The translations under genes and the position numbers were made by a program. DNA of 64,000 nt from DATJLY01 sp963773665 (GTDB taxonomy: Bacteria; Pseudomonadota; Alphaproteobacteria; ATCC43930; CGMCC-115725). Below are positions 7,465 through 17,732 of the stretch, piece by piece. Position 1 is the stretch's first letter, and every line of letters begins with the position of its first letter. The stretch covers positions 124,001 to 188,000 of the forward strand of contig CAVZBZ010000009.1 of assembly GCA_963773665.1 (NCBI GenBank). Reading direction: 5' to 3'. The notes below the pieces were generated by a model. It did not search any database and was not told the origin of the DNA. It saw only the letters and a list, made by a program, of their open reading frames with translations.

Positions 7465-8967
7465 ATGGGCGATGTCGTGAGCGGCGCGCCGCCGCCCGCT
7501 CCGGGCGTCTCCGCTGCGGGCCGCAAATGGGTGTTCGCCGCGACGCTGGCGACCGCCTTCATGGCCGCGGTCGAGGGCACGATCGTCGCCACCGCGATGC
7601 CGACCATCGTCGGCGCCCTGGGCGGGTTCGAACTCTTCAGCTGGGTCTTCACATCCTATCTCCTCACGCAAGCCGTCACCGTGCCGATCTATGGCAGGCT
7701 TGCCGATCTCTATGGCCGGAAGCGCGTGCTGTTCTTCGGGATCGGGCTTTTCCTCGTGGGCTCGCTCCTGTGCGGCTTCGCGTGGAGCATGGTGTCGCTC
7801 ATCGCGTTCCGCGTGCTCCAGGGGCTCGGTTCGGGCGCGGTCGTGCCGGTGGCGCAGACGCTGATGGGCGACATCTATCGCGGCGCCGAGCGCGCCCGCG
7901 TCCAGGGCTATGTGTCGAGCGTGTTCGGCAGCGCGGCGATCTTGGGGCCGATCATCGGCGCCTTCATCGTCGCGCGCTGGTCGTGGTCGTGGGTGTTCTG
8001 GGTCAACGTGCCGTTCGGCCTCGTCGCTTCCGTGATGCTGGCGCTGACATTGCGCGAGAGCGTCGAGCGGCGCCCGCATCGCATCGATTATGCGGGCTCG
8101 GTAATGCTCGCGCTTGGCATAGGCCTGCTCATGTATGCGCTGGTCGAGGCGTCGACGCTCGGACGGGTGGCGCTCGCGGGGCTCGTCGCGGGCTCGCTCG
8201 CGGTTCTGGCCGTCTTCGTCCTCTACGAGGCGCAGGCGCGCGAGCCGCTTCTGCCGCTGTCGCTGTGGCGCCGCCCGATCATCGCCGCCGGCAACGCCGC
8301 GAGCCTCGTCAGCGGTGCGGCGATGATGGGGATCGCCGCCTTCCTGCCGGCCTACATGCAAGGCGCGATGGGCGAAAGCGTGCTTGCCTCGGGCTATGCT
8401 CTGATGGCGCTTTCGGGCGCGTGGCCGGCGGGCGGCTTCACCGCGAGCCGCGTGTCGCTCGCCTTCTCGTACCGCGCGGCGGTGACGGCGGGCGGCATCG
8501 CGCTCGTCCTCGGCAGCCTCATGATGGTCGGGCTCGATCCCTCGCGCGGCGCCGTCTGGGCGATCGCCAGCACGCTGCTGATCGGGTATGGGCTCGGCCT
8601 CGCCAACAACACCTGGGGCGTCGCGGTCCAGGCCAATGTCGAGTGGCGCGAGCGCGGCGTCGCCACCTCGTCGATCGTGTTCACGCGCATCATCGGCCAG
8701 TCGCTCGGCACCGCCGTCTATGGCGGCATCGTCAATGCCGGGCTCGCGCGCCACATGGCGGCATCGGGCGATCTCGTCAACCGCATCCTCGGCCGCTCGC
8801 TCGACTCCGATTTGCACAGCGCCGCGCTGGCGCCGGTGATGGTCGATTTCGCGGCGGCGCTGCATCGCGTCTACATCATCAACGCGCTGCTGGCGGTCGT
8901 GGTGCTGGCGTCGGCCGCGGGCATGCCGCGCGGGCTGACGCCGCAGGGCTCGTCCTCGCGCAGCTAG
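7465..8967 (+). CDS. DHA2-type MFS drug/organic-ion exporter, stop codon supplied by IS630 end
   Basis: A 500-aa proton-driven exporter of the inner membrane. It has about 14 predicted hydrophobic segments, with the N-terminal marker VEGTIVATAMPTIVGALGG, the loop LADLYGRKRVL (motif A) and the helix-5 antiporter region GLGSGAVVPVAQTLMGDIY, all typical of the EmrB/QacA (DHA2) group. Its TAG stop at 8965-8967 is made of the TA target dinucleotide plus the first G of the truncated IS630 copy, so the original C-terminus probably differed by a few or more residues. Length is near normal, so function is probably kept. Confidence 0.88.
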   Translation: MGDVVSGAPPPAPGVSAAGRKWVFAATLATAFMAAVEGTIVATAMPTIVGALGGFELFSWVFTSYLLTQAVTVPIYGRLADLYGRKRVLFFGIGLFLVGSLLCGFAWSMVSLIAFRVLQGLGSGAVVPVAQTLMGDIYRGAERARVQGYVSSVFGSAAILGPIIGAFIVARWSWSWVFWVNVPFGLVASVMLALTLRESVERRPHRIDYAGSVMLALGIGLLMYALVEASTLGRVALAGLVAGSLAVLAVFVLYEAQAREPLLPLSLWRRPIIAAGNAASLVSGAAMMGIAAFLPAYMQGAMGESVLASGYALMALSGAWPAGGFTASRVSLAFSYRAAVTAGGIALVLGSLMMVGLDPSRGAVWAIASTLLIGYGLGLANNTWGVAVQANVEWRERGVATSSIVFTRIIGQSLGTAVYGGIVNAGLARHMAASGDLVNRILGRSLDSDLHSAALAPVMVDFAAALHRVYIINALLAVVVLASAAGMPRGLTPQGSSSRS

Positions 8968-9652
8968 AGCGGGATTGAATTAGGCGGGACCATATCCGGA
9001 GTTGCTGAAGTAGTTTGAGCATTCTTGCGGCGTGAAGCTGCCGAGAAGCTGTCCGATGGCTTCGGTCACGGCGTCGAAGCTTCGCGCGGCGGTTTTGCGC
9101 AGCAAGTGTTTGAGCTTGGCGAAGAGCTGTTCGATGGGGTTGAGGTCGGGCGAGTATTTCGGCAGGAGGATGAGCTTGGCGCCGACGGCACGGATGGCGT
9201 GACGGACGGCGCGTCCCTTGTGGCTGCCGAGATTGTCCATGATGACGATGTCGCCCGGTCTCAGGGTCGGGACGAGAACCTTCTCGACATAGGTCCGGAA
9301 GGTCTGGCCGTTGATCGGGGCATCGAGCAGCCAGGGCGCGTCGATACGATCGTGCCGCAGCGCGGCCAGGAAGGTCATGGTCTTCCAGCGCGCCTGCGGC
9401 ACCTTGGCGCGCAGCCGCCGGCCGCGCGGTCCCCATCCCCGGAGCGGGGCCATGTTGTCCTTGGTCCAGGTCTCATCGATGAAGACCAGGCGCGCCGGTT
9501 CAATCCGCCTCTGACGCGCTTTCCACTGCGCTCGCCGTCTCGCCACGTCGGGGCGATCCTGTTCGCTGGCGAGCACGGTTTTTTTTGAAGCTCAACTCCT
9601 CGGCGTGAACGAACGTCCAGACCGCGGTGTAATCGGCCTTGAGGCCGCGCCC
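8967..9652 (-). mobile_element. IS630-family element, truncated second copy
   Basis: 686 bp that matches 4732-5417 of the intact copy as far as I can compare, including the GAGCGGGATTG end, the whole DDE frame and the A8 tract. It stops abruptly at 9652 inside OrfA. The missing part comprises the N-terminal HTH and the other inverted repeat. It is directly joined to an IS481-family fragment. It cannot transpose by itself, having one end only, but the DDE frame is intact and could be mobilised or recombine with the first copy. Confidence 0.9.
8980..9576 (-). CDS. IS630 transposase OrfB, second copy
   Basis: A 198-aa DDE frame identical in protein sequence to the one at 4745-5341, with D34, D114 and E149 retained. 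The preceding OrfA frame is cut at 9652, so no complete transposase can be made from this locus. Only the GTG at 9576 could start the catalytic part alone. Probably non-functional. Confidence 0.8.
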   Translation of the reverse strand: MLASEQDRPDVARRRAQWKARQRRIEPARLVFIDETWTKDNMAPLRGWGPRGRRLRAKVPQARWKTMTFLAALRHDRIDAPWLLDAPINGQTFRTYVEKVLVPTLRPGDIVIMDNLGSHKGRAVRHAIRAVGAKLILLPKYSPDLNPIEQLFAKLKHLLRKTAARSFDAVTEAIGQLLGSFTPQECSNYFSNSGYGPA

Positions 9653-9838
9653 ATCGCTTCCGCGACGAGCCGCGGCGCCTCGCCCTCGACAACGCGCCCT
9701 ACCATGACCCCTCGACCTGCCGGTGTCAGCCGGGCATTCTTGTGAACGTCCATTCGGTCCCCCCCCCAGGAAAAAGATGCGTTAGCAACATCAGTTTCCT
9801 CGGTCGGGACCGAGTGGACAACCTATTGAGAGTTCACA
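9653..9838 (-). mobile_element. IS481-family remnant (left end and transposase N-terminus)
   Basis: Read on the minus strand from ATG at 9753, the sequence encodes MDVHKNARLTPAGRGVMVGR and continues VVEGEAPRLVAEAMG before meeting the IS630 fragment at 9652. This is the typical opening of IS481-family transposases (about 310-330 aa normally), including the first HTH. The upstream stretch to 9838 ends in TGTGAACTCTC, plausible as the element's terminus, beside a CTAG (9840-9843) of the kind IS481 elements often target. Only about 34 codons remain. Confidence 0.72.
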
Positions 9839-9839
9839 T

Positions 9840-11090
9840 CTAGCGGTGCGAGGCGGTTGTCAGTGCCGTCTTCGTTTCGGCGGTTTCCGGCATACCAAGG
9901 GCAAAGACGATCAGCGCCACGGCAGCGGCAGCGCCGAGCGTAAGAAAGGTCGCGTTGTACCCGAGGCGATCGACGATCACGCCGGCATCCAGTCCGCTCA
10001 GCGACGCACCGATACCCACCATCGTCGCAACGGCGCCTTGGGCCAGGTTGTAGCGTCCGGTGCCGCGCATGATATCGGCGATCACCAGGGGCGTGAGGGC
10101 GCCGAAAATGCCGGCGCCAACGCCGTCGAGCACCTGGACGCCGATCAGCCAGAAGCTGTTGTCGGAGAGCGTGTAGAGCGCCGCGCGGATGGGCAGGATG
10201 GCTAACCCGGCGAGAAACAAAGGCTTCCGGCCCCAAATGTCGGCCTTGAGCCCGACCAGGAGGGCGATCGGCAGCATCACGAGCTGCGCCGCGACGATGC
10301 AGGCCGACATCATGGCCGTCGCCTCGTTTGGATATGCGGCGGCGAGCTTCTGTCCCACCAGCGGCAGCAGCGGTGCATTGGCAAAATGGAACAGCATGGC
10401 GCACAGGCCAAATATGACCAGCGGACGGGATTCGAACAGGACGCCATAGTCCGCGATCTTGGCGGCGCCCTCGGCCGCGTCGGAATCGTGGTCGAGGTCT
10501 CTCGCCCGGTTGTAATCGATGGCCTTGGCGGGAATGGACAGCACCGCGATCGCGGTCAGCACGGCGAAGACCGGCACCAGCAGAAAGACTGTGCGCTGCG
10601 AGAATTCATAGCCGACCGCGCCTGCCAGCGCGGCGATCGCGACATTGCCGGCATGGTCGAAGGCCGAATTCCGTCCCATCCGCGGCGCCAGTTGTTTTCG
10701 CGCGTACAGGCCCAGGGTCAGTGCCGCGACCGCCGGACCGAAGACATCACCGGCAATGGCCATCAGGCTGTTGGCGATTGCGACCGGCCAGAAGGTCGGC
10801 AGAGCGTAAACGATTGCGGCCGTGATCGCCAAAACCGCAAGGGCCAGAACGATGACGCCGCGCTTGGCGTGGGTCTCGTCGATCATGCCGCCGATCGGCG
10901 TCTGGACGGCGATCCCGAGCAGGCCGCTGATCGTGGTCACCAATCCGACTTCGGACTGGCTCCAATGCCGTTGCGTGACAAGAAACACATTCAGGAAAGG
11001 CCCGACCGCGCCGCGGACATCGGCCGCGAGGAAATTGACCGCGTCGAGCGAGAACGGAGAAAAGCCCTTGCGCTGCAATTTCGCTTTCAC
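9840..11090 (-). CDS. MFS transporter
   Basis: A 416-aa, 12-helix major-facilitator protein of the inner membrane. It starts VKAKLQRKGFSPFSLDAVNF and continues AADVRGAVGPFLNVFLVTQR. Motif-A-like loops are seen after helix 2 (GGMIDETHAKRGVIV) and in the second half (GLKADIWGRKPLFLAG). The frame is open up to 11186, but that extension is arginine/histidine-rich and not membrane-like, so the GTG at 11090 is chosen. The substrate is unknown. Its stop lies within a CTAG that borders the IS481 remnant, and 15-bp direct repeats (9848-9862 and 11332-11346) bracket the gene. Confidence 0.8.
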   Translation of the reverse strand: MKAKLQRKGFSPFSLDAVNFLAADVRGAVGPFLNVFLVTQRHWSQSEVGLVTTISGLLGIAVQTPIGGMIDETHAKRGVIVLALAVLAITAAIVYALPTFWPVAIANSLMAIAGDVFGPAVAALTLGLYARKQLAPRMGRNSAFDHAGNVAIAALAGAVGYEFSQRTVFLLVPVFAVLTAIAVLSIPAKAIDYNRARDLDHDSDAAEGAAKIADYGVLFESRPLVIFGLCAMLFHFANAPLLPLVGQKLAAAYPNEATAMMSACIVAAQLVMLPIALLVGLKADIWGRKPLFLAGLAILPIRAALYTLSDNSFWLIGVQVLDGVGAGIFGALTPLVIADIMRGTGRYNLAQGAVATMVGIGASLSGLDAGVIVDRLGYNATFLTLGAAAAVALIVFALGMPETAETKTALTTASHR

Positions 11091-11394
11091 AGCCACAGCG
11101 TCCCGATCGCGAGGGTGACGGTGGTCGGCGGCGCGCCGACAGTGGGCGCCAGCGCTGCGGCGTTGGCGATCTCGACTGCTATCCAACGAGCAGAGCGCTC
11201 ACGAGGGCCAGCCGGCGGCTTCGACTGGAGACCCCGCGACGCATGACACGGATGATACTGAATAAATCGCGCGGCGTCCCTCACCTACGGCACTGACACT
11301 GCGGGGCGGAAAAGCCGCCTGCATGCTGGCCGCGAGGCGGTTGTCATCGCGCGGCGGACCCGCCAACATTGCGCGCGATAAGGGAGAGCATGGG
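11091..11394. other. Gene-poor stretch between two divergent genes
   Basis: About 300 bp between the MFS gene (minus) and the molybdopterin hydroxylase gene (plus). I see no convincing coding frame, no tRNA and no strong terminator. It holds one half (11332-11346) of a 15-bp direct repeat, and must contain the two divergent promoters. I cannot place those with confidence. Confidence 0.4.
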
Positions 11395-13692
<2,298 letters not shown>

Positions 13693-13736
13693 AAAGTCGC
13701 GGGTGCTCGGAATCACGTTCGGTTAGTCTGCGGCCC

Positions 13737-14978
13737 ATGCGGTTTTGGGCTTCTGTCATCGCGTGCGCCGTTCTCGTCTCAGCCGCGCGTGCGTTCGGCG
13801 CCGAGCCGACGGCGGATATCTGGCAATGGTTCGATCCGCGCACGGCGCCGTTCGTGCCGATTCCCGAAGTCGGCACCGATCCCAACGGCGGCACGACCGT
13901 CGGACTCCTTCCGGTCTTCCTGCACGAGAACCCGCAGGGCGACATCGACAAGATCATCGCGCCCGACGTGACCTACAATCCCTATCTCGGCTATGGCGCG
14001 CACGCGCGGTTTTTCTCATATCCCTCGCACGATACGCAGTGGTATGGCGTCCTGAAGCTCAAGGAGCGGATCGAGCGCGGCGCCGACTTCTCGTACGGGA
14101 GCGGCCTCACGCGGCAAACCACATGGTCCGAAGCGGGCGAACTTCTGTACGACCGCACGGGCACATATCGCTTCTTCGGCATCGGCAATCATTCGCCGCC
14201 CGCTGCCCAGACGAACTATACGAACGAGCAGGTTCTGCTGAACGGGACGCTTGGCTGGAACATCTCGCAGGAAGTGCAGCTCGGCTGGACTGCGCGCCCG
14301 CGCTATGTCGCGATCGAGCCGGGGGCGATCTCGTCGCTGCCTTTCATCCAGCAGAATTTCCCAACCTTGCCCGGCATTGGGACCGAGCGGGAATTCTTCA
14401 ACCGCGTCTTCGCGTCGCTCGACACGCGCGATTCGAACGCGCTGCCGACGCGCGGCGACCAGATCGTCGCTTCGTTCGGCGCCTCGGAGCGCGATTTCCT
14501 CAGTACGATGTCTTATACCGTCGTCGCGCTCGATGCGCGCCATTATCAGCCGGTGTCCGGCCGCGTGACCGTCGCGGCTCATGCGGCGCTGCGCTACATG
14601 CCCGACGCGAGCAATCTGCCGTTCTGGGATCTGAGCAGCCTCGGCGGCGACCGCAGCGTCGTCGGCGAACAGCAGCCGCTGCGCGGCTTCGGCGAGGGAC
14701 GGTTCGTCGATCGCAATCTGTCGTCGGCGGGGCTCGAGGTGAGGACGCGCGTCTTCGACCTCGATCTCTTCTCGACCCATATCAGCGGCGAAGTGGCACC
14801 CTTCGCGGACGTTGGAAAAACATTCCATTCCGTCCGTCAGTCGCCGGTCAGCGATCTTCACGCGGTTGGCGGTGTCGGATTCCGCGCGATCGCCAAGCCG
14901 TTCATCGTGGGGTATGTCGACGTCGGATACGGTTCCGAGGGTGTCGCCGTATTCTCCGGTATCAACTACCCGTTCTGA
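13737..14978 (+). CDS. BamA/TamA-like (surface antigen D15) outer-membrane protein
   Basis: A 413-aa exported protein with a signal peptide (MRFWASVIACAVLVSAARAF, cleavage near residue 22). The rest alternates short amphipathic strands ending in aromatic residues, typical of a beta-barrel: a D15-like region (FVPIPEVGTDPNGGTTVGLLP), repeated strand segments, and a closing strand YGSEGVAVFSGINYPF with terminal Phe, the usual signal for Bam-mediated insertion. There are no POTRA domains, so it resembles the short D15 barrel proteins rather than BamA itself. It follows the molybdopterin gene by 44 nt and may be co-transcribed. Its role is unknown. Confidence 0.8.
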   Translation: MRFWASVIACAVLVSAARAFGAEPTADIWQWFDPRTAPFVPIPEVGTDPNGGTTVGLLPVFLHENPQGDIDKIIAPDVTYNPYLGYGAHARFFSYPSHDTQWYGVLKLKERIERGADFSYGSGLTRQTTWSEAGELLYDRTGTYRFFGIGNHSPPAAQTNYTNEQVLLNGTLGWNISQEVQLGWTARPRYVAIEPGAISSLPFIQQNFPTLPGIGTEREFFNRVFASLDTRDSNALPTRGDQIVASFGASERDFLSTMSYTVVALDARHYQPVSGRVTVAAHAALRYMPDASNLPFWDLSSLGGDRSVVGEQQPLRGFGEGRFVDRNLSSAGLEVRTRVFDLDLFSTHISGEVAPFADVGKTFHSVRQSPVSDLHAVGGVGFRAIAKPFIVGYVDVGYGSEGVAVFSGINYPF

Positions 14979-15130
14979 TGTGCCGTCGCGAGCGGACGTT
15001 GCGTCTCCGTCCGCGCATGCGTGCCGACGCCCGGCGGGCTCGTCGTCGTCATGCCCCAGAGAAGCGTGCCGACGAAGCTCGCGAAGCCCACGCCAACGAG
15101 AATGAGATAAAGCATTCCGCCTTCGCTCAT
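14966..15130 (-). CDS. Small single-pass membrane protein
   Basis: A 54-aa frame starting MSEGGMLYLILVGVGFASFV. One clear transmembrane helix (residues about 6-26) is followed by a polar tail (TTTSPPGVGTHARTETQRP). It lies between the D15 gene, which it overlaps tail-to-tail by 13 nt, and the ABC permease. No family is recognised. The hydrophobic helix argues for a real gene, but coding support is modest. Confidence 0.45.
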   Translation of the reverse strand: MSEGGMLYLILVGVGFASFVGTLLWGMTTTSPPGVGTHARTETQRPLATAHQNG

Positions 15131-15211
15131 CGCACCGACCTCCACACGCCTCAACAAACAGCGCGCGGCGCGGCGGAGTCGAATGAAAGATTTTTAAGGG
15201 AACGGAACGCG

Positions 15212-16381
15212 TCAGTGCGGGAACAGGATCTGCTCGCGCTCGTAGAGGCGGAAGGCGATGGCGAGCAGCAGCAGCGTCACGGCAAGCGTGGCGAATCCGG
15301 AAATGGCGATCATCGCCCAGTTCATGGATTCGCTGCGGATCACCTGTCCCATCAGCACGGTCTGGCCGAAGGTCGGGATGGCGGCGAGCACCGAGTGAAG
15401 ATGCACCGGGGCGAAGACGAGGAGCATCCCGGCGATCGCGGGCACGAGCGGCAGCAGGCCGAGATAGGTCTGCGCCTCCTTGAGGCTGCGCGTCACCGCG
15501 GCGATGACGATCTGCGAGGCCACTGCAAAGAGCGCGAGCGGCAGACAGATCGGCAGGAGCAGCGACAGGCGGAAGACGCCGGGCGGCGTCATCAGGCCCA
15601 GCGATTCGCGCGGCACGATGTGCAGCATCCCCCAGAAGGCCAGCATCTGAACCGAGAGTGCGATGAGCGTGAACACGACGCCCGCGCCGAACTTGCCGAC
15701 CAGCACCTCCGAGCGGCTTACCGGGTTGATCATCAGCGGTTCGAACGAGCCGCGCTCGCGCTCGCCGCTCGTCGTGTCGAGCGTGAGATAGACCCCACCG
15801 AGGAACAGCGTGAATATGAAAAACGGCGGCATCATGTTGAGGAACGTGGCGCCCAGGCTGATGGCGCGGCCGACATTGTCCTCCTCGATGTGCAAGGGCG
15901 AGGTGACGGCGGGGGAGACGCCGAGCGCCTCGAGCCGCCGGCTCGCGATCTCGTGCTCGAAGCCGTGCAGCAGGTCCATCATCTGCGCGATCGGCACGAC
16001 GCTCGAAAGCCGCGAGACGTCGGAGACGAGCCGCACCTCGAGCACGCCGTCGGGTCCCGCCTGCGGTGCGGGCAACACCAGCACGAAGGGCGCCTCGCCG
16101 CGGCGCACCAGCTCGGCCGGATCCTCGTCGAGCGGGCGCAGCACGGCGCCGTGCGCGGCGAGATATTCGGCCAGCGCCGGCGCGTTCGCGACGCCCACCG
16201 CGGGGATCACCATCGGGCCCGCCCGCCCGCCCCCCGCCGACAGCGAGCCCGCGACGAACGAGATCATCAGGCCCAAGATCAGCGGGCCGATCAGCGGATA
16301 GATCATCGCCATCGCGATGCTGCGGCGGTCGCGCAGATTGTCGATCATCTCCTTCATGAACACGACCGCGACCGTCGGCAC
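15212..16381 (-). CDS. ABC exporter permease (NatB-type)
   Basis: A 389-aa inner-membrane protein with one N-terminal helix (SIAMAMIYPLIGPLILGLMI), a periplasmic domain of about 150 residues, then a cluster of about five helices (FLNMMPPFFIFTLFLGGVYL, LVGKFGAGVVFTLIALSVQM, LPICLPLALFAVASQIVIAA, LGLLPLVPAIAGMLLVFAPV). This is the ABC-2/NatB layout used for Na+ or small-molecule extrusion. It starts with GTG right after the ATPase gene (4-nt gap), forming a two-gene operon. The ion or compound exported is not predictable. Confidence 0.85.
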   Translation of the reverse strand: MPTVAVVFMKEMIDNLRDRRSIAMAMIYPLIGPLILGLMISFVAGSLSAGGGRAGPMVIPAVGVANAPALAEYLAAHGAVLRPLDEDPAELVRRGEAPFVLVLPAPQAGPDGVLEVRLVSDVSRLSSVVPIAQMMDLLHGFEHEIASRRLEALGVSPAVTSPLHIEEDNVGRAISLGATFLNMMPPFFIFTLFLGGVYLTLDTTSGERERGSFEPLMINPVSRSEVLVGKFGAGVVFTLIALSVQMLAFWGMLHIVPRESLGLMTPPGVFRLSLLLPICLPLALFAVASQIVIAAVTRSLKEAQTYLGLLPLVPAIAGMLLVFAPVHLHSVLAAIPTFGQTVLMGQVIRSESMNWAMIAISGFATLAVTLLLLAIAFRLYEREQILFPH

Positions 16382-16384
16382 CGC

Positions 16385-17137
16385 TCAGTCCTCCCCGGCC
16401 ATGAGCGCCGGCGCCTCTTCGCGGCCCGAGGTCGCCGCCATGAATATCTCCTCGAGATCGACGAGGCCGGTCGCGCGGCGCAGCTCCTCGGGCGTGCCCT
16501 GAAGCGCGATGCGGCCGGCCGCGACGATGACGATGCGGTCGGCGAGTGCCGCCACCTCCTGCATGATGTGGCTCGACAGCAGGATGCAGCGCCCCTCGGC
16601 GCGGAAGCGGCGCACGAGATCGCGCACCGCGCGGCTCGTCGCGACGTCGAGCCCGTTGGTCGGCTCGTCGAGCAGCACGTTGTGCGGCTCGTGCACGAGC
16701 GCGCGCGCGAGCGCCACCTTCATCTGCTGCCCGCGCGAGAAGCCGCGCGTGCGGCGGTCGACGAAATCCTCCATCGCGAGCGTATGCGCCAGCTCCTCGA
16801 TCCGCCGCTCGAGGCCCGCGCCGTAAAGCCCGTGCAGCGCGCCGAAATAGCGCACGTGCTCGCGCGCGGTGAGGCGCGGATAAAGGCCGCGCACGTCGGG
16901 CAGCACGCCGATGCGGCGCTGCACCTGGCGGCGCTCGAGCCGTGCATCGAACCCATCGACCAGCGTCGTGCCGCTGTCCGGCGTCAGCACGGTGTAGATG
17001 AGGCGCATGATCGTGGTCTTGCCGGCGCCGTTCGGGCCGATGACGCCGGTGATCTCGCCATCGCTGGCGGTGAAGCTCACGCCGCGCACGGCGTGCACCC
17101 CGCCGAACGATTTGTGAAGGTCGCGCACCTCGATCAT
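16385..17137 (-). CDS. ABC exporter ATPase (NatA-type)
   Basis: A 250-aa ATPase partner of the NatB-like permease directly downstream. Walker A is GPNGAGKTT (residues about 34-42), the signature is the divergent FSRGQQMKVALARAL, Walker B is NVLLDEPTNGLD and the H-loop is SSHIMQE. The variant signature (FSRGQ instead of LSGGQ) is normal for NatA and related exporters. It probably energises export across the inner membrane. Confidence 0.9.
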   Translation of the reverse strand: MIEVRDLHKSFGGVHAVRGVSFTASDGEITGVIGPNGAGKTTIMRLIYTVLTPDSGTTLVDGFDARLERRQVQRRIGVLPDVRGLYPRLTAREHVRYFGALHGLYGAGLERRIEELAHTLAMEDFVDRRTRGFSRGQQMKVALARALVHEPHNVLLDEPTNGLDVATSRAVRDLVRRFRAEGRCILLSSHIMQEVAALADRIVIVAAGRIALQGTPEELRRATGLVDLEEIFMAATSGREEAPALMAGED

Positions 17138-17225
17138 GGGTCATCGACCCTAGCCGAAGAAACGGCGAAGGACGAGATTAAGATTGTTACCGATGCTAGA
17201 ATGGGGAACAGCAAGGAGGCGGCTC

Positions 17226-17522
17226 ATGCGACGGATCGTGCTGGCAGGCCTCGCCGCGGCTTCGCTCGGCGCCTGCGCCGCGACGCCGGACAACGGCGGC
17301 GCTCAGATGACCGGCGGGCAGGCAGTATTAACGGCGATCGGCACGCCGTTTCTCATCGTCGCCAAAGTGCCGCTCTGCGCCCTCACCATCGTGGCCGCAG
17401 GGCCGGTGGGCGCCACGGCCTCCCTTGTTCCCCCGTCCGACCCCCTGGGCCACGACGTGCGCCAAGGGCTCGCCGACGGCATCGACCAGAATTGCGGGCC
17501 GCCCTACGTCGTGACGCCCTGA
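17226..17522 (+). CDS. Small lipoprotein
   Basis: A 98-aa protein with a lipoprotein signal (MRRIVLAGLAAASLGACAAT, lipobox SLGAC). The mature part has a hydrophobic stretch (FLIVAKVPLCALTIVAAGPV) that may act as a second membrane-associating segment, and a C-terminal region with two cysteines in total (PLC and QNC). No family is recognised. It is divergent from the NatA gene and has GGAGGCGG just before its start. Confidence 0.62.
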   Translation: MRRIVLAGLAAASLGACAATPDNGGAQMTGGQAVLTAIGTPFLIVAKVPLCALTIVAAGPVGATASLVPPSDPLGHDVRQGLADGIDQNCGPPYVVTP

Positions 17523-17526
17523 CTTT

Positions 17527-17673
17527 TCAGCGCGGCTGTTGCGGCGGCGCGTCCTGCGTCGCGGTCGCGACCGCGGCCGGCGTGTTCTGCGACATGGGCG
17601 GCGCGTTCTTGTCCGGCGCGACCACGAAGCCCACGAACCACAGCATCCCAACGAGGCCGAGCGCGATAAACAT
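17527..17673 (-). CDS. Small single-pass membrane protein
   Basis: A 48-aa frame, MFIALGLVGMLWFVGFVVAP, giving one N-terminal transmembrane helix, then a short Pro/Ala/Gln-rich tail (DKNAPPMSQNTPAAVATATQ). It is tail-to-tail with the preceding lipoprotein (4-nt gap). It could be an N-terminally anchored small protein. Family and function unknown. Confidence 0.45.
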   Translation of the reverse strand: MFIALGLVGMLWFVGFVVAPDKNAPPMSQNTPAAVATATQDAPPQQPR

Positions 17674-17732
17674 GGCGCATCTCCGATAGTGTGGGCGAAG
17701 CTCTGCCAAAGGGCCCGCCCGCCGTCAAGCCG

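Noticed and set aside
6334..8865. An 843-codon open frame antisense to the decarboxylase-like and MFS genes, and similar very long antisense frames at 13745-17689 and 14016-17144
   Set aside because: They are rich in Arg, Ala, Gly, Asp and His with no domains, and lie opposite or across well-supported genes. High GC makes stop codons rare, so such frames arise by chance.
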